This document shows positions 34,003 to 44,143 of a stretch of 64,000 nucleotides of DNA, piece by piece (position 1 is the stretch's first letter; every line of letters begins with the position of its first letter). Origin of the DNA: Vibrio diabolicus (lineage in GTDB: Bacteria > Pseudomonadota > Gammaproteobacteria > Enterobacterales > Vibrionaceae); contig CCKK01000002.1 of NCBI GenBank assembly GCA_001048675.1, positions 186,001-250,000 on the forward strand, read 5' to 3'. The notes beneath the pieces are model-generated. The model was not told where the DNA came from. It worked only from the letters and a program-made list of their open reading frames with translations, and searched no databases. A program made the translations under genes and the position numbers.

Positions 34003-36411
34003 ATGGCTCACTTCGAACTTAATGGACAGTGGTTACTTACCTCTCCACAGCGTCCCGATATTGAAATTCCAATGTCTATTCCGGGCGATAATATTTCGGC
34101 GCTTTTGCAAGCAGAGCGCATTCCGGATCCTTATTTTGCCGATAATGAAAACAAAGTTCGTTGGATTGAAGAGTGTGAGTGGCATATCTCGCGTGAGTTT
34201 GAAGTCGACGCGTTTACGTTGTCTGCCAAGCAAGTTTGGATGACGCTAACTCGTGTCGATACCTTGGCAACTTTCTATATTAATGGTGAGTTAGCACTAA
34301 CTTGCAGCAACATGTTTACTCAACAACGAGTTGATATCAAACCTTATTTAAAACAGGGCATAAACACTGTTCTTGTTCAATTCGCCAGAGTCGATATAGA
34401 AGGTGTGGAACGTGCCAAAAAATTGCCCTTCCCAATCCCTTCCGCAATGGGAAATAATCAAATTCCGCATATGAATTTGATCCGAAAAACGCAATGTCAT
34501 TCCGGATGGGATTGGGGTATTTGCTTGATGGTATCGGGTATTTACGACCCCATTCAAATCGACATTGTGAATGCGCTTTGGCTCAAAGGCTTCTCGACAG
34601 AGCAGCAATGGCAAGCCGATGAGAGTGTGTTTCTTGATGTAGTAGTTGAAGTGGAAACGGACAGTCAACGCCATGAAATGATGGTTGAATTTAATGGTGA
34701 GCGTCAATGCATTCAAACAAAAGGAAGTGGTCACTATCATTACCAGTTCCACATTTCGGAGCCTAAACGCTGGTGGCCATCGGGTTATGGCGAAGCTTAT
34801 CTTTACCCCATTACCATTTCTTGCAGAGAGCAAAAGTTAACGCGCAACGTTGGTTTGCGTCAGTTAACCCTAAATAACCAAGCTGATGAACATGGCTCTG
34901 CGATGGAATTTATCGTCAATGGCGTACCAATTAATGCCAAAGGCGCCAACTGGATCCCTATTGACGCAATGCCGGGGCGAGAGTGCGAAACACGTTATCG
35001 CAACCTTTTGCAAAGTGCGGTTGACGCCAACATGAATATGATACGTGTGTGGGGCGGTGGTCAGTATGAGAGTGAAACCTTTTATAACCTTTGTGATGAA
35101 CTTGGCTTGTTGGTGTGGCAAGACATGATGTTCGCATGTTCACTGTACCCATCTGATAATGACTTCTTAAAAGAGGTCGAAGATGAGCTTCGATACCAAA
35201 TCCCTAGGCTTAAAGAGCACCCATCAATAGCACTTTGGTGTGGTGACAATGAAGTGATTGGTGCCATTGGTTGGTATGAAGAATCCAAGCACAACAAAGT
35301 CAAATACACGGTTAACTACGATCGCCTCAACCGCATGATTGAGCAGGTGACTACTGAGCACGATAGCGCTCGTCGTTTCTGGCCAAGTTCCCCGTGTAAT
35401 GGTGAACTGGATTTCGGTGACGCGTGGCATGATGATAGTAAAGGCGATATGCACTTTTGGGACGTTTGGCACTCAGGAAAATCATTCAATGCCTACCTTG
35501 ACGTGAATCCTCGTTTTTGCTCTGAGTTTGGTTTTCAATCTTGGCCGTCTTTTGCAGAAGTTAAGCAGTTTGTCCCGGAGCAAGAATGGAATATCACGTC
35601 CCTAACCTTTGAACAACATCAGAAGAATCCTCGTGGTAACAGTATCATCACAGAGATGTTCACGCGTTATTTCCGTTTTCCCTCTGGATTCGAGAACATG
35701 CTGTATTTAAGCCAAGTTCAGCAGGCAATCGCGATCAAAACTGCATGCGATCATTGGCGTGCCATTTCTCCAGTTTGTCGCGGCATGCTGTACTGGCAAC
35801 TCAACGACAATTGGCCTGTCAGTTCTTGGTCTAGCTTGGAATACAGTGGTCGTTGGAAGCAGTTGCACTACCATGCAAAACGCTTTTTTGCGCCGCAGTA
35901 TTTGGTATTTTCCGAGCATACAGGCAAGTTGAGCCTGCATTTGCTCAATGATGCCAAAGAGCCCGCAAGCGTCAACGCACTGCTCAAGTGGGTAGATTGG
36001 CAAGGGGAAGAAAAGCAATGTTGGAGCTTAGAACAAACGGTCATAGCAGACAGCAATACGATTTTGTGGCAATTGGATGAATCGGTTGAGAAGGATGAAC
36101 TTACGTCAGGCTTCTTCTATGTTGAAGCGCAAATCGGTGAAGACAGAATAAGCAACACATGGTTTTGCACTCATGAACTGAAAACTTTGCCTATGGCAAA
36201 AGCCAATATTGATGTCTCTATTGAAGGAAGCCAAATTACATTGATTGCTGACAAGCCTACGTTTTTTGTTCATTTGGAAAGTGATGTTGATGGCAGGTTC
36301 AGTGACTCCAGTTTTACTCTGCTGACCAACGTTCCAATGACGGTTGAGTATTTAGGTGATGATGTTTTAGGCATGCAACAATCGTTGAGGGTATACCACC
36401 TTAATGATTAA
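34003..36411 (+). CDS. Beta-mannosidase (glycoside hydrolase family 2)
   Basis: A cytosolic enzyme of 802 residues (ATG 34003 after GAGG). The sugar-binding jelly roll comes first (MAHFELNGQWLLTS), then an Ig-like domain and the TIM barrel. Catalytic features: MIRVWGGGQYESETFY, the acid/base Glu in ALWCGDNEVIGAIGW (family G-N/D-N-E) and the nucleophile Glu in FCSEFGFQSWPS. Length and order match GH2 beta-mannosidases (about 800-860). It removes terminal beta-mannose from manno-oligosaccharides. It has no signal peptide, so the oligosaccharides must be imported first; no mannan-uptake gene is linked. A terminator follows. Confidence 0.92.
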   Translation: MAHFELNGQWLLTSPQRPDIEIPMSIPGDNISALLQAERIPDPYFADNENKVRWIEECEWHISREFEVDAFTLSAKQVWMTLTRVDTLATFYINGELALTCSNMFTQQRVDIKPYLKQGINTVLVQFARVDIEGVERAKKLPFPIPSAMGNNQIPHMNLIRKTQCHSGWDWGICLMVSGIYDPIQIDIVNALWLKGFSTEQQWQADESVFLDVVVEVETDSQRHEMMVEFNGERQCIQTKGSGHYHYQFHISEPKRWWPSGYGEAYLYPITISCREQKLTRNVGLRQLTLNNQADEHGSAMEFIVNGVPINAKGANWIPIDAMPGRECETRYRNLLQSAVDANMNMIRVWGGGQYESETFYNLCDELGLLVWQDMMFACSLYPSDNDFLKEVEDELRYQIPRLKEHPSIALWCGDNEVIGAIGWYEESKHNKVKYTVNYDRLNRMIEQVTTEHDSARRFWPSSPCNGELDFGDAWHDDSKGDMHFWDVWHSGKSFNAYLDVNPRFCSEFGFQSWPSFAEVKQFVPEQEWNITSLTFEQHQKNPRGNSIITEMFTRYFRFPSGFENMLYLSQVQQAIAIKTACDHWRAISPVCRGMLYWQLNDNWPVSSWSSLEYSGRWKQLHYHAKRFFAPQYLVFSEHTGKLSLHLLNDAKEPASVNALLKWVDWQGEEKQCWSLEQTVIADSNTILWQLDESVEKDELTSGFFYVEAQIGEDRISNTWFCTHELKTLPMAKANIDVSIEGSQITLIADKPTFFVHLESDVDGRFSDSSFTLLTNVPMTVEYLGDDVLGMQQSLRVYHLND

Positions 36412-36446
36412 AACGGGCATAGAACATCTATATGCTGATATCTGGG

Positions 36447-36470
36447 AAGGGGGCCTTTGCTCCCTTTTTA
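36447..36470 (+). terminator. Terminator of the beta-mannosidase gene
   Basis: 8-bp stem AAGGGGGC/GCTCCCTT (36447-36454 and 36459-36466, one G-U) followed by T residues. Confidence 0.75.
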
Positions 36471-36512
36471 GTTATCAAGTATCCGTTATTAAGCTCAGGT
36501 TGAGACAGAAGT

Positions 36513-36767
36513 TTATTTAAGTTTCTGATGAATACGGTAGCCAACAACAAAACCTATGTAGAATAGCGCTGCGAGAGTAAGCATTGCCGTCGCGTACGCC
36601 AGTAGACTGTTTAACCCTAAACCAAAAGCCAGAGTGAAGGCGATACCATGAATGGCTTCCGCAGGGATTCGGTACCAAGCAGAGTGGACGGAAGATCCGA
36701 AGAGGATAAAGGTACTAAGTAAGACAATCGTGCCGCCTATAAAGCCGACCCATCTGCTGTTGTTCAT
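36513..36767 (-). CDS. Small integral membrane protein, hypothetical
   Basis: An 84-residue protein made almost entirely of three hydrophobic segments (about 6-28, 36-53, 56-76) with a basic C-terminus (YRIHQKLK), pointing to inner-membrane location with the tail inside. The start MNNSRWVGFIGG lacks a strong ribosome site. No family was recognised. Confidence 0.6.
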   Translation of the reverse strand: MNNSRWVGFIGGTIVLLSTFILFGSSVHSAWYRIPAEAIHGIAFTLAFGLGLNSLLAYATAMLTLAALFYIGFVVGYRIHQKLK

Positions 36768-36872
36768 GTTGTAATCTCAGGTGTTACCGAGGTAACGTAA
36801 CAAAATATTTCAGAGCCGATATTATACAACCGAGAGAGGGTATAGGTGGTAGAAATATTTGCCTCACAAACT

Positions 36873-36899
36873 AAGAGGCCATCTAAGTGGCCTCTTTTT
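36873..36899. terminator. Terminator at the end of the second RND operon
   Basis: 9-bp perfect stem AAGAGGCCA/TGGCCTCTT (36873-36881 and 36888-36896) about 55 bases after the outer-membrane factor stop. The T tract is better on the plus strand, so it may work both ways. Confidence 0.65.
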
Positions 36900-36952
36900 A
36901 ACCGATTTAACGGCATCCGTTATGACGCAAAGGTGTGAGGCTTGTAAGAAAC

Positions 36953-38455
36953 CTAACCTTTGGCATTCGTGTCGGGTTGTGCTTCTGGTTGTAGCGTCCA
37001 ATCACCACCAAGCGATTTGTAGAGCGCAATCGTAGCGTGTGCGGTTTGTAACTTTGCTGCGACTCGCTGATCTTGCATCATGCGCTGCTGACGTTGCGCA
37101 TCTAAAACCGATAAGTGATCAATCAAGCCTGCTCGGTACAGTGACTTGGCTTTGTTGACGGCGTTATTGGTGGCTTTCAATGCATCACCGATTCGGCGCT
37201 GATTTTCTTGGCTGCGACCATAAGCAAACAGCGAGGATTCGGTTTCTGCCAAAGCCGCCTCGACCGTATGTTGATAAGACAATGTCGCCGAATCAAAACG
37301 CGCTTGGTTGATGGCTTCAATCGCCTCCCCACGACCCCCATCGAACAAGTTCCAGCTTACGCCGGCCGCGCCCATCCAACCGAAAGAATCGCTACTGAAA
37401 AGATCGTCAAAGCTTGACGCCGACAACCCCGGAGCGCCTGTCAAAAAGAACTTCGGATATTGATCAGCAACACTTGCTGCTAACTCTTCATTGAGCGCGG
37501 CCATTTCGCGCTCTGCTAAGCGGATATCGGTACGACGTTTCAACAGATCGGAAGGTAAACCGACCGGCACCATGTCTTGCATGACAGGTACACTATGTTG
37601 CTTAGACAGACGGATTTCGACTTGCGTTAGCGGCTCGCCAAGCAGCACCGCTAAACGATGTTTGTGCGCTTGTTGTGCAATCTCTAACTGCGGAACGAGC
37701 GATTCCATCGCCGCAAGCGTGGCCTTCGCTTGGGCTAAATCGAGATCAGAACCGTAGCCGCTGCGCACGACTTTCTCGACGAGATCAAGTGTGCGTCGTT
37801 GATCTTCTAAGTTCGACTTTGCCAATTCAAGGCGCTCACTCGCGCCTTGGTATTGCAAGTAGTTGTGAATCAAATCCGCTGTGATCACCGTGTTCAAGCC
37901 GCTTTGATAAATCTGAGCTTGTTCGAGACGAATTTGTGCCGCGTTTGCTTGGCGGTCAATACGCCCAAACAGATCAGCCTCCCAAGCGATACTCGCGCCT
38001 GCAAATACGCCATCGTGCTGATTATCCATTAGGGTGACGTTACCAATTTGAGGTGGCAGACCCGACACGGAATCACTGAGAGGGTTCAATATTGGACCGA
38101 GTGAAGAGTCATTTTTACTGAACTGATAGTTCATGTAACCCGCACCGAGATTAATCGTTGGCACTTTGAATGACTCCACCATTGTTTTATAGTTGTTGGC
38201 CATTTTCACCCGCTCGGCCGCCACTTTCAGCGGAATGTTTTGGCTCTGCATGTCTTGAACCATTTGATTCAACACCGGCTCGTGAAACTTAGTCCACCAA
38301 AACTCAATGTGTTGTGAATCGGTACTCAACCCTGCATTTTCGGCGTTCAAGTAGGTTTCTGCCATGCTGGTGGTCGGTGCTTGGTAGTCGGGGCCCACTG
38401 CACAACCTGCTAAACTTAGGGCTAGAACGACAGGCGTTAGAATGAATTTTTTCAC
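36953..38455 (-). CDS. Outer-membrane efflux channel lipoprotein (NodT/OprM family)
   Basis: A 500-residue TolC-like channel lipoprotein. Signal peptide with lipobox SLAGCAVGPDYQAP, the typical start of NodT-family proteins. Two OEP repeats follow (QANAAQIRLEQAQIYQSGLNTVITADLIHNYLQ and the second half LNEELAASVADQYPKFFLTG ... VSWNLFDGG). The last four bases overlap the stop region of the RND permease gene, which shows coupling. It completes the tripartite pump with the adaptor and permease encoded just upstream. Confidence 0.92.
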   Translation of the reverse strand: MKKFILTPVVLALSLAGCAVGPDYQAPTTSMAETYLNAENAGLSTDSQHIEFWWTKFHEPVLNQMVQDMQSQNIPLKVAAERVKMANNYKTMVESFKVPTINLGAGYMNYQFSKNDSSLGPILNPLSDSVSGLPPQIGNVTLMDNQHDGVFAGASIAWEADLFGRIDRQANAAQIRLEQAQIYQSGLNTVITADLIHNYLQYQGASERLELAKSNLEDQRRTLDLVEKVVRSGYGSDLDLAQAKATLAAMESLVPQLEIAQQAHKHRLAVLLGEPLTQVEIRLSKQHSVPVMQDMVPVGLPSDLLKRRTDIRLAEREMAALNEELAASVADQYPKFFLTGAPGLSASSFDDLFSSDSFGWMGAAGVSWNLFDGGRGEAIEAINQARFDSATLSYQHTVEAALAETESSLFAYGRSQENQRRIGDALKATNNAVNKAKSLYRAGLIDHLSVLDAQRQQRMMQDQRVAAKLQTAHATIALYKSLGGDWTLQPEAQPDTNAKG

Positions 38456-41400
38456 GATGACGCCTCCTCTAGCTCAGCGTTGGTTTGTGTGGACGGTGCT
38501 TTTTCTTTATAAGCAAGGCGATACAGTGCCGGCATGACAAACAGTGACAATATGGTTGCGGCTGCCAAGCCTCCGATGATGGTTGCCGCCATTTGGTCAA
38601 ACAGCAGATCTGACAGCAGCGGGATCATGCCGAGCGCGGTCGTTAACGCACCCATAGAAATTGCCATAGTACGGTTGACCGTGGCTTCTTTAATGGCGTC
38701 AGACAAGCTCATGCCATTTGCGCGTTCGAGCTCAATTTGATCCATTAGTACGATGCCATTCTTGATGATCATCCCGGTCAGTGTGATAGCTCCGATCAGC
38801 GCCATAAAGCCAAATGGTTTATCGAATCCAAGCAGAGCAAACACAGCCCCTGATGCTGCCAGTGGTAGCGTTGCGAGGATGATGATTGGCTGCTTAAAGC
38901 CGTTGAACATCGCAACTAGGATGATCACCATGATCAGCATTGCTTTTGGTTGCTGCTTCATGATGTCGGTGACCGCTTTGTCTTCATCGTAATATTCGCC
39001 TCCCCATTCCATGCTGTAACCCGCCGGAAGTTGGATAGCTTCAACCTGATCTTTAATGGCATTTCTTACATTCGCTGGTGTGGAGTCTCGGCTCACACCC
39101 GCTTGAACCGTGATGGTTTTCACGCGGTCTCGTCGCCAAATCATGCTCTCTTCGGTGACCAGTTCGAATCCATCCACCACTTGACCAAGTGGAACGCTGT
39201 TAAAGCCAAGTAGCGAGCGCACAGGTAGCGTTTCTAGTGACGCCATGTTTTGCGATGTGCCACGTAACTGAATTGGAATCAGCTCATCATTCAGGTTCAT
39301 TTGTCCGAGCGGCATGCCGTCTGATGCGCGTTTTAGCGCGAAAGCGACATCGGCGCGGTTAATTCCTGCTTGACGCATTTTGTCTTGGTTTAGAATCGGC
39401 TTGAGCACTTTGCTTTCTTGGCGCCAATCATCGCGAATGTATTTTGCATCTGGGTTTGAAGCAAAAATCGTTTTCGCTTCTGCCGCTAGTTGATGTAATA
39501 CGGTTTCATCCGGACCAGAAAAACGTACCTCAACCGCGAACTTATCTTTGGTTGCCAGCTTCAGCGCTCGGAAGCGAGGTTCGGCATCCGGAAACGCCTC
39601 TTTCAGCCAATCATCACCACGCGTCACCAAGTGACTGATGCTCTCGTAGTCTTTGGTGTTGATCAGAATCTGTCCGTAGGCAGGGTCGAGCGGCTCAGGT
39701 TCTACCGTTACCGAGAAGCGCGGTGCACTGGTGCCGACATAGCTAGAGATACTTTCCACTTCTGGTTGTGCGACCAACCATTCTTCAACTTTGCGCATGT
39801 CTGCCGAGGTTTGTTCAATCTTGGCACCATTGGGTAGCCAATAATCGAGAAACACAATTGAGCGATCCGACTGAGGAATAAAGTTCACGGCCACATACGG
39901 GATTGCCACGGCGGTGACTAAAATTAACGGAACCAAAGCGGCTAATGCTTTACGCGGGTTGTCCACCGTCCAGAATACCAACTGTTTATAACGGCTCGGT
40001 TTGGTCTCTTCGCTGTTAGCTTTTGGCTTGATGAACATCCACGCCATTAATACCGTAAACGTCATCGCGACGATCCATGAAAGCAACAGTGACGATGCCA
40101 CAATGTAGAACACAGAGCTAGCGAACTCAGCGGAGTCGGTTTTGGAGAACAACACTGGGCTTGCGCCCATAATCGCGATGACAGTTGCGCCTAAAAGTGG
40201 CACGGCGGTTTCTTTGACGGAATCAATCGCGGCGCGAGTTCGCTCGATACCTTTGTTGAGCTTGGCGATCATCATATCGGTGATCACAATGGCGTTATCC
40301 ACCAACATGCCCAGTGCGAGAATAAACGTACCTAGCGAGACACGGTGCAAATCGATGCTGGCGATGTTCATGTATACAAGCGTGAGCAAAATCGTCAGGA
40401 GCAAGCTTGCGCCAACGATGGTTGCACTTTTAAAGCCCATGAAGACCAACAACACCACAAAAACAATCGCGACACTTTCAAGCAGGTTGCCAACAAAGTC
40501 GTCGATAGACTTTTGTACTTCTTCAGGTTGATAAGCAACGGTCGAGATGTCGACACCCAGCGGCAGTGTTGCTTGGTAGTTAGCGATGATGTCTTGAATC
40601 GTATCGCCAAGTGACACCACGTTAATGCCTTGAACTGGGCTCACCGCCAAAGTCACAGCGGGCTCTCCGTTGTAGCGGTTTTCTGCCAATGCTGGTGTTT
40701 GATAACCCATGGTGATTTCGGCGATGTCACCAAGACGAATCAACCCCGAGCCAAACTCGCCGGTGCCACCATTGATGATTAAATTGCGAATGTCTTCTAG
40801 AGACTGAAACTCACTGGTTTGCGCAATACGAATACGCTCTGTGCCTGCATCGAATTTTCCCGCTTCGAACGTGCTGTTTTGTGTGCTCAGTTGGTTCCAA
40901 ACTTGTGCGATCGACAAACCATATTGAGCCAAGCGCTCGTCTGGCATATCGATATGTACAACGCGAGGTTGAACGCCGTGTAGCTCGATCTTTTTGATGC
41001 CGTCGACGGCTTTGATTTGGCGTTGCAGCTCTTCGGCGTAGCGACGCAACTCTTCTGGTGCAGCATCTGTGCTGTGGATAGAGAAAAGCATGCCGTAGAC
41101 TTCAGAGAACTCGTCTTGTACTACGCTGATCTGCGCACTGGAAGGCAGCTGTAGTTTTACATCGTCCACTTTGCGTCTCAATAAGTCCCATTCCTGCGGA
41201 AGTGCTTTGGAATTAAGGCTCTCTTTGAGGTCAACAAAGACCATAGATAAACCGGGGCGAGACAATGAGCGCAAGCGATCTAACTCCGCCATTTCCTGCA
41301 ATTTAGTTTCCACGGTATCGGTGACTTGGTGTTCGACTTCTTCGGCAGATGCACCCGGATAAAGGGTCACGACTACCGCAGTTTTTACTGTAAAGCTCGG

Positions 41401-41514
41401 GTCTTCTAACTTGCCTAAGTCGAGGTAAGAATAGATGCCAGCGATCACGCTCAATACGATAAAGAACAGAACGAACTTACGTTGGCGAATCGCGAATTCA
41501 GCTAAATTGATCAT
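38452..41514 (-). CDS. RND efflux permease (AcrB superfamily, MexK/VexK-like group)
   Basis: A 1020-residue inner-membrane pump. TM4 carries LALGMLVDNAIVITDMM, so only one of the two Asp of AcrB is kept, as in the MexK/VexK-like group. TM10 has LIGAITLTGMIIKNGIVLMDQ. The N-terminus MINLAEFAIRQRKFVLFFIVLSVIAG lacks the phenylalanine-rich AcrB start. The gene begins 10 bases after the adaptor gene and overlaps the outer-membrane factor gene by 4 bases. This is a separate lineage from the pump at 19162. Substrates are unknown. Confidence 0.92.
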   Translation of the reverse strand: MINLAEFAIRQRKFVLFFIVLSVIAGIYSYLDLGKLEDPSFTVKTAVVVTLYPGASAEEVEHQVTDTVETKLQEMAELDRLRSLSRPGLSMVFVDLKESLNSKALPQEWDLLRRKVDDVKLQLPSSAQISVVQDEFSEVYGMLFSIHSTDAAPEELRRYAEELQRQIKAVDGIKKIELHGVQPRVVHIDMPDERLAQYGLSIAQVWNQLSTQNSTFEAGKFDAGTERIRIAQTSEFQSLEDIRNLIINGGTGEFGSGLIRLGDIAEITMGYQTPALAENRYNGEPAVTLAVSPVQGINVVSLGDTIQDIIANYQATLPLGVDISTVAYQPEEVQKSIDDFVGNLLESVAIVFVVLLVFMGFKSATIVGASLLLTILLTLVYMNIASIDLHRVSLGTFILALGMLVDNAIVITDMMIAKLNKGIERTRAAIDSVKETAVPLLGATVIAIMGASPVLFSKTDSAEFASSVFYIVASSLLLSWIVAMTFTVLMAWMFIKPKANSEETKPSRYKQLVFWTVDNPRKALAALVPLILVTAVAIPYVAVNFIPQSDRSIVFLDYWLPNGAKIEQTSADMRKVEEWLVAQPEVESISSYVGTSAPRFSVTVEPEPLDPAYGQILINTKDYESISHLVTRGDDWLKEAFPDAEPRFRALKLATKDKFAVEVRFSGPDETVLHQLAAEAKTIFASNPDAKYIRDDWRQESKVLKPILNQDKMRQAGINRADVAFALKRASDGMPLGQMNLNDELIPIQLRGTSQNMASLETLPVRSLLGFNSVPLGQVVDGFELVTEESMIWRRDRVKTITVQAGVSRDSTPANVRNAIKDQVEAIQLPAGYSMEWGGEYYDEDKAVTDIMKQQPKAMLIMVIILVAMFNGFKQPIIILATLPLAASGAVFALLGFDKPFGFMALIGAITLTGMIIKNGIVLMDQIELERANGMSLSDAIKEATVNRTMAISMGALTTALGMIPLLSDLLFDQMAATIIGGLAAATILSLFVMPALYRLAYKEKAPSTQTNAELEEASS

Positions 41515-41524
41515 GGATACGCAC

Positions 41525-42607
41525 CTACAACGTCTTGATAGTCAGGTTTGGGGCGGCATCGCCCTCGCTCAGATAATGGCTACCGCTGATCACCACATAA
41601 TCGCCTTGCTCAAAACTTCCGGTCACACACGCTTGGTATGCGTCGATAGAGTCAAGATTGACCGGCTCTGAATGAATAACCGCATCACGAACCACATTCA
41701 CGTGCAGAGTTTGTTTCTCCCCCAAAATTGCAGAATAAGGGAAGCAATGGCTTGAGTTGCTGGTGTTGAGCGCGGTATTTACCGTGACTGCTTTACCGTT
41801 GAATAGCGCACTGGAAATCGAATCGATGTCTAGCGTGACGGTATAGGTTTGTTTGAGCAGGTGCTTTTTCGGCGCGATTTCTGCCACGGTTGCTCGGTAG
41901 GATTGCTCCGAATCATACCAAGTCAACGATGCTGGCTGACCTAGTGCGAATTGCGCAATCATATTTTCCGGCACGTCGATGTCGACTTCCCAGTTGCCTT
42001 CTTGCTGAATTGACACAACACTGCCGCCCGGCAAGGTTTGCTCATGTGGATCAATAGAAACGTCGGCAACAATGCCAGTGAATGGCGCACGTAGAGTGGT
42101 GTAACGTAGGGCATCTTTTGCACGTTGGATGTTTTTCTCAACCACTTTGACGGCTGAGAGGCTACGTTCGTAGCTGCTGATGGCTCGGTCTAAGTTTACG
42201 CTGGCAATGGCATCATCAGAAGTTGCTTGTTTTACGCGCTTTAACTCGGCTTTCGCGAGTTTGTGTGCTGATTGTGCTTCTAACATACGTGCTTGTAATT
42301 CTTCTAGTGAGACTTGGTAATCGTGCTTGTCCAGCGTGGCAATGACTTGGCCTTTTTCTACCAAGCTGCCTTTATTTACGAACACGCTTTCCACGGTGCC
42401 AGGTACACGAAAAGAGAGTGAGGCGGTTTCTTTTGCTTTTACGATCCCGCTGAATGATTTGTTGAGTTCTTCATTCCTTTCATTGACTTCAATCACTTGA
42501 ATGGGTCTGGATGCGCTTGGCTCCTCAACCTGAGGTTGAGCTTGATTACAGCCGAGTAGAGAGAGCGCGATAGTGCTCAGCGCAGCGGTTTTGATTTGAT
42601 GATTCAT
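41525..42607 (-). CDS. RND periplasmic adaptor lipoprotein (membrane fusion protein)
   Basis: A 360-residue lipoprotein adaptor (start ATG 42607 after GGAG; lipobox SLLGC). Lipoyl halves surround an alpha-hairpin: FSGIVKAKETASLSFRVPGTVESVFVNKGSLVEKGQVIATLD, then coiled coil (about 95-155), then YTTLRAPFTGIVADVSIDPHEQTL, followed by the beta-barrel domain. It bridges the inner pump and outer channel. It is the first gene of a three-gene operon, with a LysR gene 105 bases upstream on the same strand. Confidence 0.9.
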   Translation of the reverse strand: MNHQIKTAALSTIALSLLGCNQAQPQVEEPSASRPIQVIEVNERNEELNKSFSGIVKAKETASLSFRVPGTVESVFVNKGSLVEKGQVIATLDKHDYQVSLEELQARMLEAQSAHKLAKAELKRVKQATSDDAIASVNLDRAISSYERSLSAVKVVEKNIQRAKDALRYTTLRAPFTGIVADVSIDPHEQTLPGGSVVSIQQEGNWEVDIDVPENMIAQFALGQPASLTWYDSEQSYRATVAEIAPKKHLLKQTYTVTLDIDSISSALFNGKAVTVNTALNTSNSSHCFPYSAILGEKQTLHVNVVRDAVIHSEPVNLDSIDAYQACVTGSFEQGDYVVISGSHYLSEGDAAPNLTIKTL

Positions 42608-42711
42608 AAGATGGCTCCATAATTTCGGCGCCATCTTATAATTCACAGATGTTCAGATAATCATGCGTACGCATGATTCAATGTCACAAATTTTATGACA
42701 ATAAATGCAAA

Positions 42712-43593
42712 CTACAAAAGTTTTGGTATTTTATTGCACAAGTGTTCAATAAGTAACCGGCTAGCTTGGTTCAGCGTTTTCGGCTTAGGGTAGAGCAACC
42801 ACCCCGTTTCTTCTGTGACGGCATATTGAGACAATACTTGCACCAATGCACCGGATTCGAGCTCATTTTTTACCAACAGTTTTGGGATATAACTAATGCC
42901 GCGGTCAAGCACTGTGGAGCTTTTGATAAAGCCGATGTTGTTGGAAATGAGTTTCGGTTTGAGCGCTACGTTTTGTTCCTGAAAATGCCAAAGGTTGTCG
43001 ACATTGCCATTTGGCCAACGAAAACAAATGCACTGATGATCGCTCAACTCTTCTAATGTGGCTGGTGTGCCGTGAGTTTGAAGATAGTTCGGTGAGGCAA
43101 CGACACATCGGTCTAGCGTTAAGATCTTTCTGGCGACAATGTCTGAATCAAACAGCATGCCGCCGTGCAGCGCGATGTCCAACCCCTGCTGAAACATATC
43201 AATAAAGCCATTGTTGATATTGCGAATGTCGAGCTCAACCTGCGGGTATTGATCCTGAAATTCAAACAAAGTGGGTTGAAGAGGTTCATAGGTTTCTGGC
43301 AGAAGGCCAAGTTTGATTTTGCCTCTGACCTCGATGCTTTCGTTACTGGCTTGCTGGTTTGCCGAATCAAGCAAGGTGAGCACTTTTTGCAGATCTTGGT
43401 AGTAGGCATCGCCTTTGTTTGTCAGCGAAAGGCTGCGAGTGGTGCGGTGAAAAAGTTGCGTTCCGAGGTAACGTTCCAGTTCTCCAATGCGTCGACTAAC
43501 ATTCGCTCGTGGTAAGTCCAAAGCATTGGCTGCCGCTGTAAAGCTGCCAAGTTGGACGACTTTGGTGAACAGTTTTAGATCGTCAATTTTCAC
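42712..43593 (-). CDS. LysR-family regulator, likely of the RND operon
   Basis: A 293-residue LysR protein. The helix-turn-helix (MKIDDLKLFTKVVQLGSFTAAANALDLPRANVSRRIGELE) and the linker helix HRTTRSLSLTNKGDAYY are typical of the CrgA/AaeR-like branch, and an effector domain follows. It is transcribed in the same direction as the efflux operon and ends 105 bases upstream of the adaptor start. Control of the pump is the likeliest role from position; no palindromic box was pinned down. Confidence 0.85.
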   Translation of the reverse strand: MKIDDLKLFTKVVQLGSFTAAANALDLPRANVSRRIGELERYLGTQLFHRTTRSLSLTNKGDAYYQDLQKVLTLLDSANQQASNESIEVRGKIKLGLLPETYEPLQPTLFEFQDQYPQVELDIRNINNGFIDMFQQGLDIALHGGMLFDSDIVARKILTLDRCVVASPNYLQTHGTPATLEELSDHQCICFRWPNGNVDNLWHFQEQNVALKPKLISNNIGFIKSSTVLDRGISYIPKLLVKNELESGALVQVLSQYAVTEETGWLLYPKPKTLNQASRLLIEHLCNKIPKLL

Positions 43594-43705
43594 TCTTGAA
43601 CTCCATACTCTTTGAGCGCCGTGCTAAATCCTGACACTCTAGAGTATTGATGTGTGGTATACAAAACTTATTATTAATTATCGAAATATAAATAAGGGCT
43701 TCAAC

Positions 43706-44065
43706 ATGTTGAGATTTATACAACGTCGCCGCATTAAGAAAGTTATTAAGCTTATGAGTACCAGATTGGTGGTGGGATACGGCAGTCGTGAGTACTTTTC
43801 CGTCGGTCAGGTAAAGACGAGCACCAGTGAGTTAAGCACGTGCCAACAAAAAATTGCGTTGGCGTTGTACGCGAATCCGCAAGATCTTGATTTGGAAAAT
43901 CAACCAGAGTTGCAAGCCATCCGCTCTGATGTGGCGAATGACTTCTTTTCTGGTGCCGATTATACCGCTCAAGATGTGCTTAATTTATTCGGTGCTGGTG
44001 GCTGGAAAGGCGGCCGAATGGAAGATGGAATGTCTCATCATTTTGGTATGCACAGCCGATACTAG
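43706..44065 (+). CDS. Small conserved hypothetical protein
   Basis: A 119-residue protein with a very basic N-terminus (MLRFIQRRRIKKVIKLMSTR), a central segment with two nearby cysteine/polar turns and a Gly-rich C-terminus FGAGGWKGGRMEDGMSHHFG. No signal peptide or membrane helix. AAGGG lies 8 bases before ATG 43706. It resembles small Vibrio proteins of unknown function; no activity can be assigned. Confidence 0.7.
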   Translation: MLRFIQRRRIKKVIKLMSTRLVVGYGSREYFSVGQVKTSTSELSTCQQKIALALYANPQDLDLENQPELQAIRSDVANDFFSGADYTAQDVLNLFGAGGWKGGRMEDGMSHHFGMHSRY

Positions 44066-44143
44066 AGCGAGCTAACCTTATAAAGTCTTGTCAGTTAACT
44101 CGCTATATCACTTTGCCTTGTGAGGTGTCACTCCGATGCTTTG

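Noticed and set aside
34348..34833. 161-codon open frame antisense to the beta-mannosidase gene
   Set aside because: Fully inside a clearly conserved GH2 gene, no ribosome site and no protein-like motif; the same holds for other antisense frames in 35224-36056.
40142..40531. 129-codon frame antisense to the RND permease gene
   Set aside because: Shadow of the conserved AcrB-family gene; composition follows the codon bias of the real strand.
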